This document shows, in pieces, positions 9,811 through 21,593 of a DNA stretch of 64,000 nucleotides (positions are counted from its first letter, which is position 1; every line of letters begins with the position of its first letter). Source of the stretch: Zopfochytrium polystomum (Eukaryota; Chytridiomycota; Chytridiomycetes; Chytridiales; Chytridiaceae); NCBI GenBank assembly GCA_025765615.1, contig JAIVFJ010000019.1:186001-250000 (forward strand), read 5' to 3'. The translations under genes were made by a program, and so were the position numbers. Under the pieces are notes generated by a model. That model searched no databases. It was not told where the DNA came from and worked only from the letters and a program-made list of their open reading frames with translations.

Positions 9811-12396
9811 ATGCAGGCCGCCGCGGACGTGTCGTCGCCGCCCTCGGCCACGACGGTCTGGTCCAGATCAAGGTCTGCGTTTGGACTAGAAGGAGGATCT
9901 TCGGGAGGGGAAAGCCCCGATTCGGGGGCAACAGCCGCGGCGACGGCAGCTGCAGCCGCAGCCGACATCGGCGGCGGCAGCAGCAGCGCTATCACCCCCG
10001 TCTCTGCCATAGGCAATGATGACACGATCATCTGCCAGCGGCAAAACCACCACCACCACCACAATCGCACTGGCAGCAGCAGTAGCAGGAACAGCAATAG
10101 CAACAGCAACAGCAGCCACCGCCGTAGCCAGAGCAGTGCGGGCATCGGTGCGGAAACCCGCGACGACGGCCTCGAGACGCTAAACTCCACCAGCCTCTCG
10201 TCGTCTCGCTCCGCCGTGCCGACGGAAGGGCTCTCGCCGTCGCCGATTAACAAGAGTGACATTAGCGGCGGCGGCGGCGGCGGCGAGAGCAAGGCCCCAG
10301 GGTCGAGTAGCCCAGTTGCGGCAGCGGCGAGGAAGCTCGCCTCTGTCGTGTCTTCTCCGTCGTGGTTGTCCCACGCCCAACCCGTGCCACCAATGCCCAC
10401 GCTGGCCCCGACCGCCCCAGCCCCTCCGGCTTCCTTCATAACGTCCCGGACACCCGGCCTCACCCTCGCTCCAATGGCTGCACCCCCTCCAAAGGCGCCT
10501 GTTCCTCGCTACGCCAAAAGGAAAAACAAGCGAGACAAGCCCGACGGCTTGGCGGCCGTCCCGTTTGCGCTCGCGAGCCCAAGCAAAAAGCCAGCTGACG
10601 CTGAAAAGTCAAAGAAGGCGCAGCTTCAGATTCCATTCTTTGCCCTGATTTTTGTGTACATGGCTGTTTCGTCGATCGCCGTTGGAATCGTTGGATGGTG
10701 GGACAGAAGAATATCGTTTTCGGTGCGCGGCGAAAGTCTTCCTGACCTCTCATCTACCTCCAGGCAGTTTACAATATCGTCGGCAAAATCCAGCGTCTTG
10801 GACCTCTCAAACAAGGTGCAATCGTTGGTTGCGCAAGAGGTTGTTACCGCCGTCGGTGAAAATGCAAATATGATCACCGAAATGACCACGTACCAGAAAG
10901 ACATGTTCCAGGTTCGTCTGCTTGGCTTGTACTCTATAATGCAAATTTGTTGAAGCAAGTTGTGCTTAGAAAAACAAATGGTCTCTGACAAACGGACGAG
11001 GAAATACGACTGTGCAGTCGCTTCTGACATTCTTCAAGTTCTTCCGTCAATGGGTGAGACGGAGTAAATCATTTCCTTAGTCCAGCGAAAAAGCTAATGC
11101 TTCACTGCAGGCGGTTAATGTTCTGCTCATCACCTACCCGGGAGGAGAAGTCCTCGGGTGGCATTTTCCGGAAGACCAATCCAACGCCACACTAACAAAG
11201 GTTGCCCGCTTCTATTCATTTTCCTCGTCTTATTTTTCAAACCCAGATCGTCCAGACTGGTCTTACGATCGCCGTTTACCTGTGCGACTACAATGGGACA
11301 CCGCTGCGGCTTATGAGCAACGTTACTCGTCTTGGAGATGGCACCGTTGCCAACCCCGGCTATAACTCAACACTTTCAATCATGCAGAATGCAACCTATG
11401 GATACGTTAACTTTTCGGACCCGGACTATACACGCGTTTCCACAATTTATGCGTTTTCGACAGGTTCGTCCATGTATTTTTTTGTTTCCTGCTCAGTGTC
11501 CAGCGCTGAAGCCAAAGTTTTTGATAAACCTTAATGATCTCAAAACGTCAGTCGCGCATAAAACTGCAATCGCTGTCGCGAAGAACCCTGTCACCGGTGA
11601 AACGGTCGTGGCCAGTAGCGACTGGACAATGTCTCTGATTAGCGACAAGTTTCAAGCCATCTTGAAGCAGTTCCCCCACAGAATGTTTGTCGTTGCAGTC
11701 GAATCTTACTCCGGCCGTATTATTTCCACTTCGACCAAGATTCCAAATGTATCCCCAGATCTTAGCACTGTCCTAACGTACAATAACGTACCCACGGAGC
11801 CGTTCCTTGTGGACTTTACCAATATTCTCGCCAAAGAGTTTCCGTCAACCCTGACCCCCGGCGTCAAACCGGAAACCATCGCCACCCTCCAAATGATCGC
11901 TCTGACCTCTGCCCTGCAGGACCATACCATCGTGTACTCTTCGAGCGTGAATGGAAGGCAGCAATCCGTCCGCGTTGACCTAGTCCCGTTCGTTTGGGAC
12001 AGAGGACCGTGGATCATTGTCCAGTACCTCGACGTGGACGACGTGCTCGGAAACATTCACACGACGGCGCGAAACGTAGAGGCCATTGTACTCACGGTGG
12101 TCGCGGTGGCCGTGCTCGTAGGGACGTCGGTGGCGTTGCTGCTGTCGCGACAGATCAAGCTGGTCACACAGCAAATCGCGGCGCTCAAAGACATGAAGTT
12201 CCAGGAGGTGCTGGACCGCGAACGCGGCGTCAAGAGCCGCTCGTTTGTGCTGGAGCTGTACGATCTGCAGGTTGCGTTTTACGAGATGACGCTCAAGTTT
12301 GCGGCCCACATGCGCAGGGCTGGAAGGAACGGCAGAAACAACACGTTCTCGCCCGACGGCGCCAGCTCTACTGGAAGCACGACCACAAGGTCTTGA
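9811..12396 (+). CDS. Two-pass membrane protein with a Cache-like extracellular sensor region and no output domain
   Basis: Five exons join in phase: 9811-10911, 11018-11053, 11111-11200, 11247-11463 and 11504-12396, giving about 778 residues. Residues 1-270 are low-complexity (Ser, Ala, Gly, a His run). A membrane segment follows at about 272-297 (IPFFALIFVYMAVSSIAVG). About 375 extracellular residues come next, including YPGGEVLGWHFPED and SYSGRIISTSTKI. A second membrane segment lies near 675-695 (IVLTVVAVAVLVGTSVALLL). A helical, HAMP-like cytosolic tail of about 80 residues ends the protein. The architecture matches the sensory half of bacterial or fungal histidine kinases and cyclases with double-Cache domains, but no kinase or cyclase domain follows before the stop. 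The Cache assignment is inference from topology and pattern. Confidence 0.65.
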
Positions 12397-13266
12397 AACG
12401 AAGGGGAGGGGAGGGGTGGCCGGGAGTACGGATGGGTCGGACACTCCAACCGCGTCGTTGCTTTTTCGCTTTGTGCTTTTCTCTCTCTTATCACTCAGTG
12501 TTCTCTCTCTCTTTCTCTTGTTCTCCACTCGCATATTATTTTCCCCCCTTCGTAATCAGTCCGTGATACATATGTAATGCGCAAGCGACAACTTTCCTCT
12601 CACGCCCGCCACACCGTTTGTAATCCTAAAAGCCCTCTGCTCTCCTGCCAACAACACACATTTTTTTAGCTCCGCTCGTCAATCTGTTGCGGTACCGCAA
12701 AACACATTGCAGTATTAAGCTGGCCCCTTTTTCCCCATCACCTGCTCCCCTTCGTTTTGTTTATTCCTCGTTATCCTTTCTCGAAGAGACACTTCGGGAG
12801 CGTTTTTCGTCCCCGTTGGTCCCGCTCCGCCCCGCCTTGCATTCTCTCTTGTAGTATCCAAAATCACAAATATTAATCTGGACGTTTGCCCGAGTCGCAA
12901 ATGTGTGCCCCTTCCCCTATTATCGTGCTCAGGATTTTTTTCTTCTTATGTCGTTTCGCGTTTCAAGAAGTAAGCGACAAGGAGAGAGAGAAGCCTTCAG
13001 TACACTTGCTCTCCTCAAAATGAAATTCTGTTACAATGAACTCCCCCGCGTAACGATTGATAAAGCCGGTTCTTTCAGAGCGCGCAGCAACTCTTTTGTG
13101 GTTCGTCTTTGGCGTGTAAAGTCCACCACACTGTAAATTTAATTCAAAATCCCGATGTAGATAGTCGCAATTCCTATGCGTTTATTTTACACAGCCATAC
13201 CCTGCCTCCTCTGCTCCTTCGCCTTTGGAAGAAACCCCTTCATTCGTTTCCGGCTCGGCCCTCACT
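12397..13266. other. Convergent intergenic region, nothing recognised
   Basis: This lies between the stop codons of the sensor-like gene and Hook. It is mildly AT-rich, with short CT-rich runs near 12480-12525. I see no coding exon. Confidence 0.4.
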
Positions 13267-16200
13267 CTATCGATCCCCTTTCAGATGCACCTTTTTCCTC
13301 TGCTGTGACAGCCAGCTGAACGAGCTCCCGTCGTTCCGCTGCTGCATGCTCCGTCTCTGGAACTGCATGCCGAGGTCGTGCCACGCTGTCACCATCAGCG
13401 CTTGCTCGCGCCGCGCCGCGTTACGGGTGTCCAGCACCTCCTTTTTGAGCCTTTCGAGCTCGGCGTCCTTTTCCCGGATGCTGGTTTCGAACGACGTGAT
13501 GGCCTCGATGAAGTTGTCCTTGAAGTAAAGTGGAAAAATTATTATAATACACGAGTGAGCCAAGTGAAAAATACGATGATTGAAAACGGTTGTTATGGCG
13601 GTTGTCTTATTGAGGAAGAACCGGATGGGGTGGGGAGGGGGGAAAGTGGGGCACACCTTTTCAGCGAGGGCGATACGGTCTTTAATTTGCTTATCTTGGG
13701 AAAGGATATGCTGGGAGAAACATCATGTAAGTCATTTCAAAACCTATCGTCACAAGACAGCGTTCACACCTTTTTAGCTTCTTTCAGCGCTTTGTGAAGT
13801 TTGTTGTTCTGCTCAGTGAGCTGGACAACCTTTTGGGTCGCCGAGGCCAGTTTTTGGGTGGTCTCGTCCGAAGATTGACCTTTGCTCTCGAAAGCTGCCA
13901 AAGCGGCTTTGAGGTCGCTAAAGAAAGGTTGTTGTTTAGCCAAAACGGCGAGAGGGGAAGAGCAGCTTTACTTGTTGGTTCGTTCTTGCTGGAGGACCGA
14001 CTCTTTCATTTCTTGATTGGCCGTTTCGAGCATGTCCTTTTCAAGCAGCAGCTTGTTAATTTGGGCCATTTGCATCCGAGACTCCTTTTCGAAAGAGTCC
14101 AGTTGGCGCTTGATCTTCTCGTAATCTGCGCCACCGGGAAGTATTCCGCTGTTGACGCCAGTTCCTTGTGCGATGGCGACCTCAGCCTCGGAAAGCCGGC
14201 GTTTCGTGGTAGCAAGCTCCTGCTCGTACTCGGCAATCCGCGCCTTGAGCTTCTCGACTTCCTCTTGGCTGGGTGTAAAAGGCGGTGGTCAGCAACAGAA
14301 AGGCGACAGACGAACCAAATAAATTGATAGCTAACCCATCTGATGAAGCCAGCGACCGAAGCTGTTTCATCTCGTTCTCCAAGGCCAGATTTTTTTGGAA
14401 CGATTGCATGTAATCCTGAAACAGGATCAGATTTGAGCGGAAGAAATGTGAACTGACCATTTCGAATTTCTCCTTCATGCGCGTGGCGTCGTCAAGTGCA
14501 CTCTCCAGGGATTTGATCCGTTCAGCTTTGTCATCTTTGCTAGCCCTTTCAAGATCGCGCTCCAGCTGAGCAACGCGGGCACGCCTTGAAATCAATCTCG
14601 AATTAATACTTGCAACGTCATGCCATCAAACGCTCACAAAGCCGTGTTCACAGAGCTGGTCAAGTCAGAGCCGAGACTTCCGCCAGATACAGGAGTTGAG
14701 CCTAAGACCGCGATTCGCATTAGCAAAAAAAGTACGTGTCGGCACGTGCCGTAAAACGGTCTTACTGTTCAACTCCAATTCACGGACTTGATCTTCCAGT
14801 AGTTGCATCTGATCAGCGTCGGCTTTTCGCTGTGCGTCCATCCGCTCAAGCTTAATCTTCAACTCCTTCAGCTCGAAATCCAACTTTGAGTTCTCCACCA
14901 TTAGGGCGCTGTTCTTGCCCTCCATGGATCCAATCTGCTCCTTGTACGTTTCCATAAGTGGTTTGAAACTGCTGAGTTTACGATATTCTTCTTCCAGTTG
15001 GTTATTTCGCTCGAGCATCTGCTGATTTTGGGTCTCGACAAGCTGAATTCAAAGAGGTCACAACACTGTTTCGAGCTTGAGCTATGTCAAACCTTGATCT
15101 GTCTTCGCAAGTCTGCGCTCTCTTCCATCCTCTTTTTGTATTTTTCGATCATGGCTTCCGACTTTTGAAGCTTGTCGGCGAAGTGGCGGAATTCGTCCAA
15201 CTGGTCCTTAAGCCGTGTATTTTCTTCAGTTTTCTTGGCGAGTTCGTCAGCCTGATACGATCACAACCAGTTAAAAAGGTGTCGTTGGATTATCTTCAAT
15301 GCATGCCTTCTTCGTCAGGTCCTTGATAGTCGCCTGCTGCTTCTCAGCCAACAGCTCTGCCTCAATTCTCCGATTTTCGCTCTTCGCCCTTCAAAGACAC
15401 ATTATAACGTTGGGAGAAAGCAAACGAGAACCCACATGTCCGCCTTCAGATTATCGACTTCTGTTCGCAAAAGGAAGTCTGCTTTTCCGACTCCGCTTAG
15501 CTGAGATACTGACTGCTCCTCCATATCACGAACTCTGGACTGGAGAAGATCCTTCTCGTGCTCCATATCAGTCTGCATCACAAGTGAGTTGCTTCTGGGT
15601 GCTGCTTAGAAAAGCTGCGGTGAAGACTCACGAATTTAGCCTTCATTTCTTCAAGTTGCTGGCGAATCAATCGGTTTTCGTTCTCGAGTTGCAGTTTTTC
15701 CTCTCCGGCAAAAGGGGAGATGGCGCTCCTGCAAACAGTAATGAATTAGTGAACTCACCCAAAGGGGCGGAAGGGGGTATCGAAGTGAAGTGGACTCACG
15801 TCGGAGACTCAGCAACCCTGGCCTCTCCGAGCCTCGTCATGACCTAAAACATTGGTGAGGTGACACCAACGCCACCAGCCGACCATAACCACGGACCTGC
15901 TCGATTGTGACCATCAACACATGCTGCGCAGCAGCATCAAGCAGCTGGATCTGCTGGATGTACTTTTGGTTCTGCTCGCACTGGACGGCCAGCGCAATGA
16001 TAAGGCTCATCAGCTTGACAATCTCCAGGACGTCCGAGTCGCGCGCGATCGAGGTCAAGTTGGGCACATCGAGCCCGCTCGTGTTCTGCCCGAGGACTTC
16101 CTCGTAGTAACCCGTCAGGAGCTTGTAGATCCGCTTCAGGTTATTGAACTTGAGCACCCAGTTGTCGCCAGAGTCCATGGATCGAACTGGTTTGAACCAC

Positions 16201-16582
16201 TGTCCGTCACTGTCGCCATCATTAGTTTGTGATCAAGAAGGGCGGGTTTAAACAGCAATCTTACATTTCCGCAAGGATCTCAAGAAAGATCGCACCGTCG
16301 GAGAGATCTTCGAGGTCGGCGCAACGACGGGAGAGATGATTGAAGGTGTTTACCCTGGAGTAGCACGCGTTTAGAGTGCGATACACCCTTCAACGATCTG
16401 TCCTGGCTGCCCCGCCCATCAACCACCACTTCCCCCTGCATGCACGCCTCGCCCCGTCCCCCAGTCAGACGCGGCTGCCGCTCCAAGCGTCGGATGCGTT
16501 CAAACCCGTACCATGCGATCATCGAAGCAGCGATGGAGTCCGTGCCGCCGATGGCCTGAAGCGCCGACGCCGGTGCCGCCAT
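13267..16582 (-). CDS. Hook family dynein-cargo adaptor
   Basis: Hook proteins link dynein-dynactin to early endosomes through the FTS-Hook-FHIP complex (HookA in Aspergillus). The N-terminal Hook domain reads VNTFNHLSRRCADLEDLSDG, then DNWVLKFNNLKRIYKLLTGY followed by YEEVLGQ, both diagnostic of the family. A long heptad-rich coiled coil follows over many exons (e.g. DTDMEHEKDLLQSRVRDMEE without the first D, and LDFELKELKIKLERMDAQRK). The last exon, ending at 13267, is a C-terminal helix with EKDAELERLKKEVLDTRN and a Gln/Arg-rich tail. The start MAAPASALQAIGG at 16582 splices with phase 2 into the Hook domain. There are roughly 14 short introns, several not individually verified. Confidence 0.9.
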
Positions 16583-16928
16583 GGTTTCTGTCTGGCTGGG
16601 TGTGTCGCTTGCTTGGTGGCTTCAGAATTTTGTTTGCCGCCGAAACTTCCCAGCTTCCTCCTGGTCGTTCTCTGATAAGGTGTCTGTTTGGTGCTTCTCG
16701 TGCTCGCGCTCGCAAACACGGACGGGACGAGGGTGTCCATATTACTTCCACACAACATGTTTCGCACGCAACGACCACGAACATCCGCGCTGCAAGGCAC
16801 CCGCGCACCACAACAGAGCAAGATTGCAGACGGAGGAAACCGATGGAAAATAAAAGATAAAATTCCCCCCAGCCCAACCCAATCGACACCATACCCCCTG
16901 GTATCGCCCGCTGCCTCCGATTGGAAGC
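16583..16928. other. Spacer between SDF2 and Hook
   Basis: These 346 bases separate the SDF2 stop from the Hook start; both genes run leftward. Open frames cross it on both strands but show no domain. It presumably holds the Hook promoter and the SDF2 3' end. Confidence 0.4.
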
Positions 16929-17993
16929 TTAGCTCTGCACGCCAAAGAAGATTCCCTCCTGTACTTGCCAAAGCTCGTTTGCTCCTGCCGAACGTGTGCC
17001 TGCGACCTCCAGCTGGCCTGACGAAATCAACAGAAGGCCAGTCAACACAACAAACCCCGCTTTACAGTATAGCCACTCCACACGGCTCAGCACTCACCTG
17101 GAATGGGGTGTCGGAACTGGTGCTTGTTGTTGGAGCTCAGGTACTGCGCTGAAATGGCGTGTTGGAGTCGCACTTTCGCTTCGCGTTTCCACGCCTTGTC
17201 CTTCTTGTCCTGGCACAAGACTCTCCAGTTGTCACCTGGGAAAAAGAGCGTCGAAATCGGATGCCGCGATCAACCAGCAATTAGATGGTTGCGACCGTAC
17301 GACGCGTGTACGAAAAAAAAAAACTAACGAGCCGCAGAGCCCCCACCTTCATCCGAAAACTCGTATGCCGAAACCTCCTGTCCGCCCGATAGCGGTGACT
17401 GATGGGAGTGCGAGTGCAAGAATTTCTTTGTCGCCATGTGCAGGAGCCGAATAATGCTGTTGCACAAAACCGGCGCGCCACGTTCGCAATCTGGTTCACC
17501 TACTGCGCCGAAAACAACAAAGTACGAGCTGAGCTCGCTATGAGTCCCAACGGCGCCGATTCGCTTGAAAAAAGTTGTGGATCTTCTTTACTTTGGGTCA
17601 TCGCCTCCGGGAAATCCAGTTACCGACTGCTGTCCAGACCCGGAGCCTGTGGAGTTGAGTTTACGGCATACATGCTCAAAGTTCAATATCGACGTCAAGA
17701 GTCCCAGTTCTTCCCTGCCCCCGGGCGCGAGGACCAGGGTGAGCGAAAGCACCTCGGCCCCGCCCCGTCGGCACGACAAAGAAACACATACCGTAGTTGA
17801 TGCCATGCGAATGCAGCCTGTAGCCGGTTGCACTGTGGGCTAACTTGATCGCTGAGCCGCAGGTGACAGCTTCAAACTCGGGCTCGATGACAAAGTTGTT
17901 GTCGTGCGCGGAGACGAGGGTCGCGAGAGCGACTGCGACCGCGAAGAGGAGGAAGGCGGCGGGCAGGCGGGCCTGGCGGATCGCGAATCTCAT
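16929..17993 (-). CDS. SDF2: SDF2-like MIR-domain ER protein
   Basis: SDF2 is a small MIR-repeat protein of the ER lumen that works with DnaJ co-chaperones in protein quality control. Five exons join in phase: 17993-17792, 17646-17592, 17528-17347, 17235-17098 and 17017-16929, giving about 221 residues, the usual size. An N-terminal signal peptide is clear (AAFLLFAVAVALATLVSAHD). Three MIR repeats follow, marked by VTCGSAIKLAHSATGYRLHS, then IIRLLHMATKKFLHSHSHQS with PLSGGQEVSAY, and then NWRVLCQDK with VRLQHAISAQYLSS. The end reads LEVAGTRSAGANELWQVQEG, matching the family C-terminus. No HDEL-type retention signal is present, so ER retention may depend on partners. Confidence 0.9.
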
Positions 17994-18196
17994 TTTCTTT
18001 TTTTTTCTTTGTGTCGTTTTCTGATTCGCCCTCCGTTCGAAAAAGTTCTCTTCGCGCAGATATTACTTCCTCCAGAGCAAGATACTGCGCTCGTGTTCGG
18101 CCCCTCTCATCCGATTACTACTAAGTGTATTCTACACAATTGAACAAGGCTGAGACTCTCCACCAAACCGCACTATCACCACTTAGAGCCAAATAT

Positions 18197-20052
18197 TCAG
18201 CTCCCCAACGTCCGTGTAGCAACGCAAACGTCCAGGTATTCCGACAGTCCAGGATACCGCTTACCAAGGGCTGCCCGGAGCAACTTGCGCCAGAGCCCTA
18301 CGCGCTTCACCTGCGTGGGGTTTCGGCAAAACAGGTTCAGTTCACGATGCACACCAAGTCACTCTAATAACCTCACCTGTTCGAAATTCATTTTCTTTTG
18401 GTCGCAAAGCTGCCTTACGGTCTAATGAGCATTTGAGAAAAGGAGTTGGAATCAGTCGGCTGATGAACAGAAGGCCCCATTTATACTGACCTGCTCGATC
18501 TCCTCCATGGTGGATGCGAAAGAGGCGTGTTGGATTAATCGCCCATTTTGCACCATGAACAGTTGATTTTGTACGACGGATACTATTGACCTGTCCACTC
18601 AAATTAAGTCGCAGAACAAGGAGATCGCAATTGTACGGAAGCCCAGTCACCTTGGTATATCAAATGGTGTCTGATTAAAAGGGATTATACTCAACCGCCG
18701 GGTTTCAGGGGACAGGATAAGATGGGCCTCGGCGACACTGAGGTCCCAGTGGCATATCGCATCCCGCAGCTCCTGGTTTACTGGTTGTTGTCTGCCCTCC
18801 AAGTTGAGGTAGGCGCGCTTCAGGCATGCTGATATTCTGAGTTGCAGGTTGTTAAAAATGGCCAACATGAACGGAATCTACCCGTACCGAGCGAGCAACC
18901 CGCATAATCGTGAAAGGGTAGCAGGCGAAGGTGAGGAAATTAATAACCGAAGGGTTTCGCGCGTCGGAAGGCGAAAAGTTTCGAAAAAACGAGGCGATTG
19001 ATGGAGCACCTGAGCCAGGAAAATCATCAGTCGGTTGGCGACTGCAAATTTTACCTACCAATTCCAAGTACGTGAGCAAACGATGCTCTGCTATTTCTTG
19101 GTCTGCACGAAGCTGTACATTGCCATTAACGAAGCCGAATGATCCTGACTGGAAGAAGATTGTCCAAACCATAGTAGCCTTTAACAGTTCCTTCTCTATT
19201 GCCGATATTGTAGCCGTCAATGTGGTTGTAGCTCCCTGTGGCCTCCTGAAACGCTGAGGCTTTGACGGAGGTCGCAAAGCGATTGCTACGTGTTCGGCAA
19301 GCGCTGTAACGCAAGTCGTTTTAAACGCCCCGCAGGTGAGATTGCGGGCCTGGCGCATTCGTCAGAGGCAAGAGGCGTGTTTAAACACGATCCTACCGAC
19401 TCCGCCAAAACTCTCGAGTCTGTTGCCAAACGACTCTCCAGGGAAGATAATCCTCGGTTTCGTCGAATTTCGGACACGTCGGAACTGTCCTGTGGGAGGT
19501 GTTTCAGTTGATGAAGTGGGCTATGCGAGAAACCCCACCGTCGATCTGAGGCATCCGGCAAACAGCTGAATCATACGGACGAGATTTTCGTCCCCGTCGT
19601 TGGAGGTCTTCATACGAATCCTGTGGAACAAGAGAGGGAAAAAGATCCGGTTAGATTTCTGCGCTGGCAAGCAGGGCAGTGGGATGCAAAGACCCACTGA
19701 CAGAGCTTTTAGTCGCCAACCCTTTGCGTGTCGTGGTTTGGCAATCTTCAGTAGCTCTGCAAGAATCTCGGAACGGTGCTGCGGCCTTGCATAATTGGGG
19801 AAGAAGAAGGGGTAGATCCAAAAAAAAGAGTTAGGGGGAGCGCGGGGGCACAAGCGAAGGGTCCAACCGCCAACAACAGCCTCTCCCCCCCCTCCCCGCT
19901 GCAGGAAAGTATCGATGGAGACCCTGGGTTCACCTCATCTCCCTCACCGCTCCCGCAAATAGCTCTGCGAAGCGCCCGTCCTCGATGTTTCCGCCGCCGC
20001 AAGCGCGGTGGGATCGGCCGATCGCGCGGCTCTCGATTGTCGAAGCCGTCAT
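18197..20052 (-). CDS. Multi-exon gene of unrecognised function
   Basis: I do not recognise this family. Exon-like segments on the minus strand include a start near 20052 (MTASTIESRAIGRSHRACGG), a helical piece with HRSEILAELLKIAKPRH (about 19786-19733), and a stretch with EKELLKATMVW and DQEIAEHRLLTYLEL (about 19190-19050). Next come CLKRAYLNLEGRQQPVNQEL followed by RDAICHWDLSVAEAH (about 18830-18690), QNQLFMVQNGRLIQHASFAS with TMEEIEQ (about 18590-18490), and TVRQLCDQKKMNFEQ. The last exon holds VKRVGLWRKLLRAALGKRYP and GLSEYLDVCVATRTLGS, ending at 18197. The final three exons join in phase. Those in 19050-19600 allow two alternative frames and are unresolved. The protein looks cytosolic and helical with a coiled-coil-like C-terminal part. 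Confidence 0.4.
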
Positions 20053-20234
20053 TGGCGGAGCGGGCTGGAAGGGGTTTGGCGCGGCGAAAAAAACTGTCCT
20101 TGTCCGAAACCCTTGTCACGGCGGCGGCGGCTGAACCCCTGACTGGAAGTCTTGCAGCAGCAGCAGAGCTGCCACAGCTACCAAGTTACCCGCTTACCGA
20201 CTGCGCGCTTTTTTTTTAAGACTATCCCAAAGCG
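20053..20234. promoter_or_regulatory. Short divergent promoter region between the unknown gene and FANCL
   Basis: The two inferred starts are only about 180 bases apart and point away from each other, so both promoters must lie here or within the genes. A T run at about 20210-20217 is the only visible element. Confidence 0.3.
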
Positions 20235-21448
20235 ATGCCAGACCGGGGTCCTTTCGTGATCACTGCACCCGTCGCGGTCAGCCAAGACCTCACCCTTCAG
20301 TTGGACGCCAGGACCTGGCGCGTGCTGGCGCTCGAGTCCATGACGCTCCCGGCGTGCGTGCTGGACCGAATGGAGCATCTGAAAGGTCAAACAGTCGATC
20401 TGGACGCGCTGCGGCGGGACCTCGAGCCGGTATGCAATATCCACCTGCCGCCAGCTCCTCGGTGGTTTCAAGGTTTCTTTTTTTTTTTTTCTTTGATTTT
20501 TCTTTTTCGTATTGATGCTCTGGTGCTTTCTTCTCAATCTTATCCGCCACTTTCCCCGCTACTGCAGATATGCCGGAGGCTTAAAGTTTTTTGGTGAGGC
20601 ATAGGAGGCACCCTGTATTCTGAGCCAATGAGGTAACGCGCCACGCGGCAAACAAACAAACACAATTAGGGGTGACATGCATGAGCTGGACACCACCGTC
20701 CTCGTTGTGGGCGGGGGAGGCTCAGAGTCGAGCACCGCCGACGGGGCTGTAACGCGCTCAGGGTCGACGACGCGCAAGCTGGGGCTTGAGGAATCTTGCT
20801 TCCTTCACATCACGGTCGATCCGTTCCGTGCGCGGGCGGTTCCCAAGATGCGCTTTAGCGGGCCAGAGAAAGGCTGCGCACGTCTCGAGCGCGACGCGGC
20901 AAGAGGGCGGCCGTTTTGGTATGTCTGCCGTAAGCCTCTTTACTCTGCCTCAATTATTTACATCACTTAGGGACGAAACGCTTCCGCTGAAGCACAACCT
21001 CGGGGTTGTCCTTGGAGTGCGGTTTCTGGCCAAGCCACACCCAGGCGGCGGAGGAGGTGACGGCGGCACTTTGGACCCAACTAGCGAGACCGCATGCCTC
21101 ATTTGCCTCGCGGCTCTATCCGAAGCGGACGACGTTGGAGCCTCGTGCCAAAATATGAAGTGCGAGGATCGCTTTCACAGAGATTGGTATGCGCCGTCGG
21201 CCCCATTCTCACGAACTATTGACCTTCCACTCTGTGCTTCTTTCCTGGTTCGTATGGATATCTGGCACGCTTAGCTTGGTGAGTCGTGGTTATGTCTTTC
21301 CACTTTCTGGCCGTGAATGTAGGTAACTTTCCACTGAGCACAGCGAGAATGGCTGCAATCCATTGATGGCGCTTCTCTTAGTATGGGCTTCATCAATGGC
21401 CCTTGTCCCTCATGCGGGGATGTCATCAGCACCGTCTCTGGTTCATGA
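20235..21448 (+). CDS. FANCL: FANCL-like E3 ubiquitin ligase, short form with a 4-nt micro-exon
   Basis: FANCL is the RING-type E3 ligase of the Fanconi anaemia pathway that monoubiquitinates FANCD2/FANCI. Six exons join in phase: 20235-20429, 20568-20593, 20670-20918, 20971-21186, 21275-21278 and 21344-21448, giving about 264 residues. The C-terminal RING/PHD-like domain has every expected ligand: CLIC, CQNMKC, FHRDC and CPSC, with the FANCL-specific C-L-x-E-W-L helix after the fifth position. Upstream, LEESCFLHITVDPF and WDETLPLKHNLGVVLGVRF match the substrate-binding (URD) domain. The N-terminal ELF domain of animal FANCL is absent. The FHRDC-L-R-E-W-L reading requires the 4-base exon CTTG between proper AG and GTGAGT signals; reading straight on gives no FANCL match. 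Confidence 0.75.
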
Positions 21449-21593
21449 CGGTTGCGTCATTCAAAACAAAAAGAAGAACTGACGAGGGAAGCATTTGGCC
21501 ACAGCAAACGATGCTGCTCGATAGAATGCAATTTGATTCCATATGCTATACCACTTCCTTGAGTGCACCGTTCCGGTTTATGATTTGTGACTA

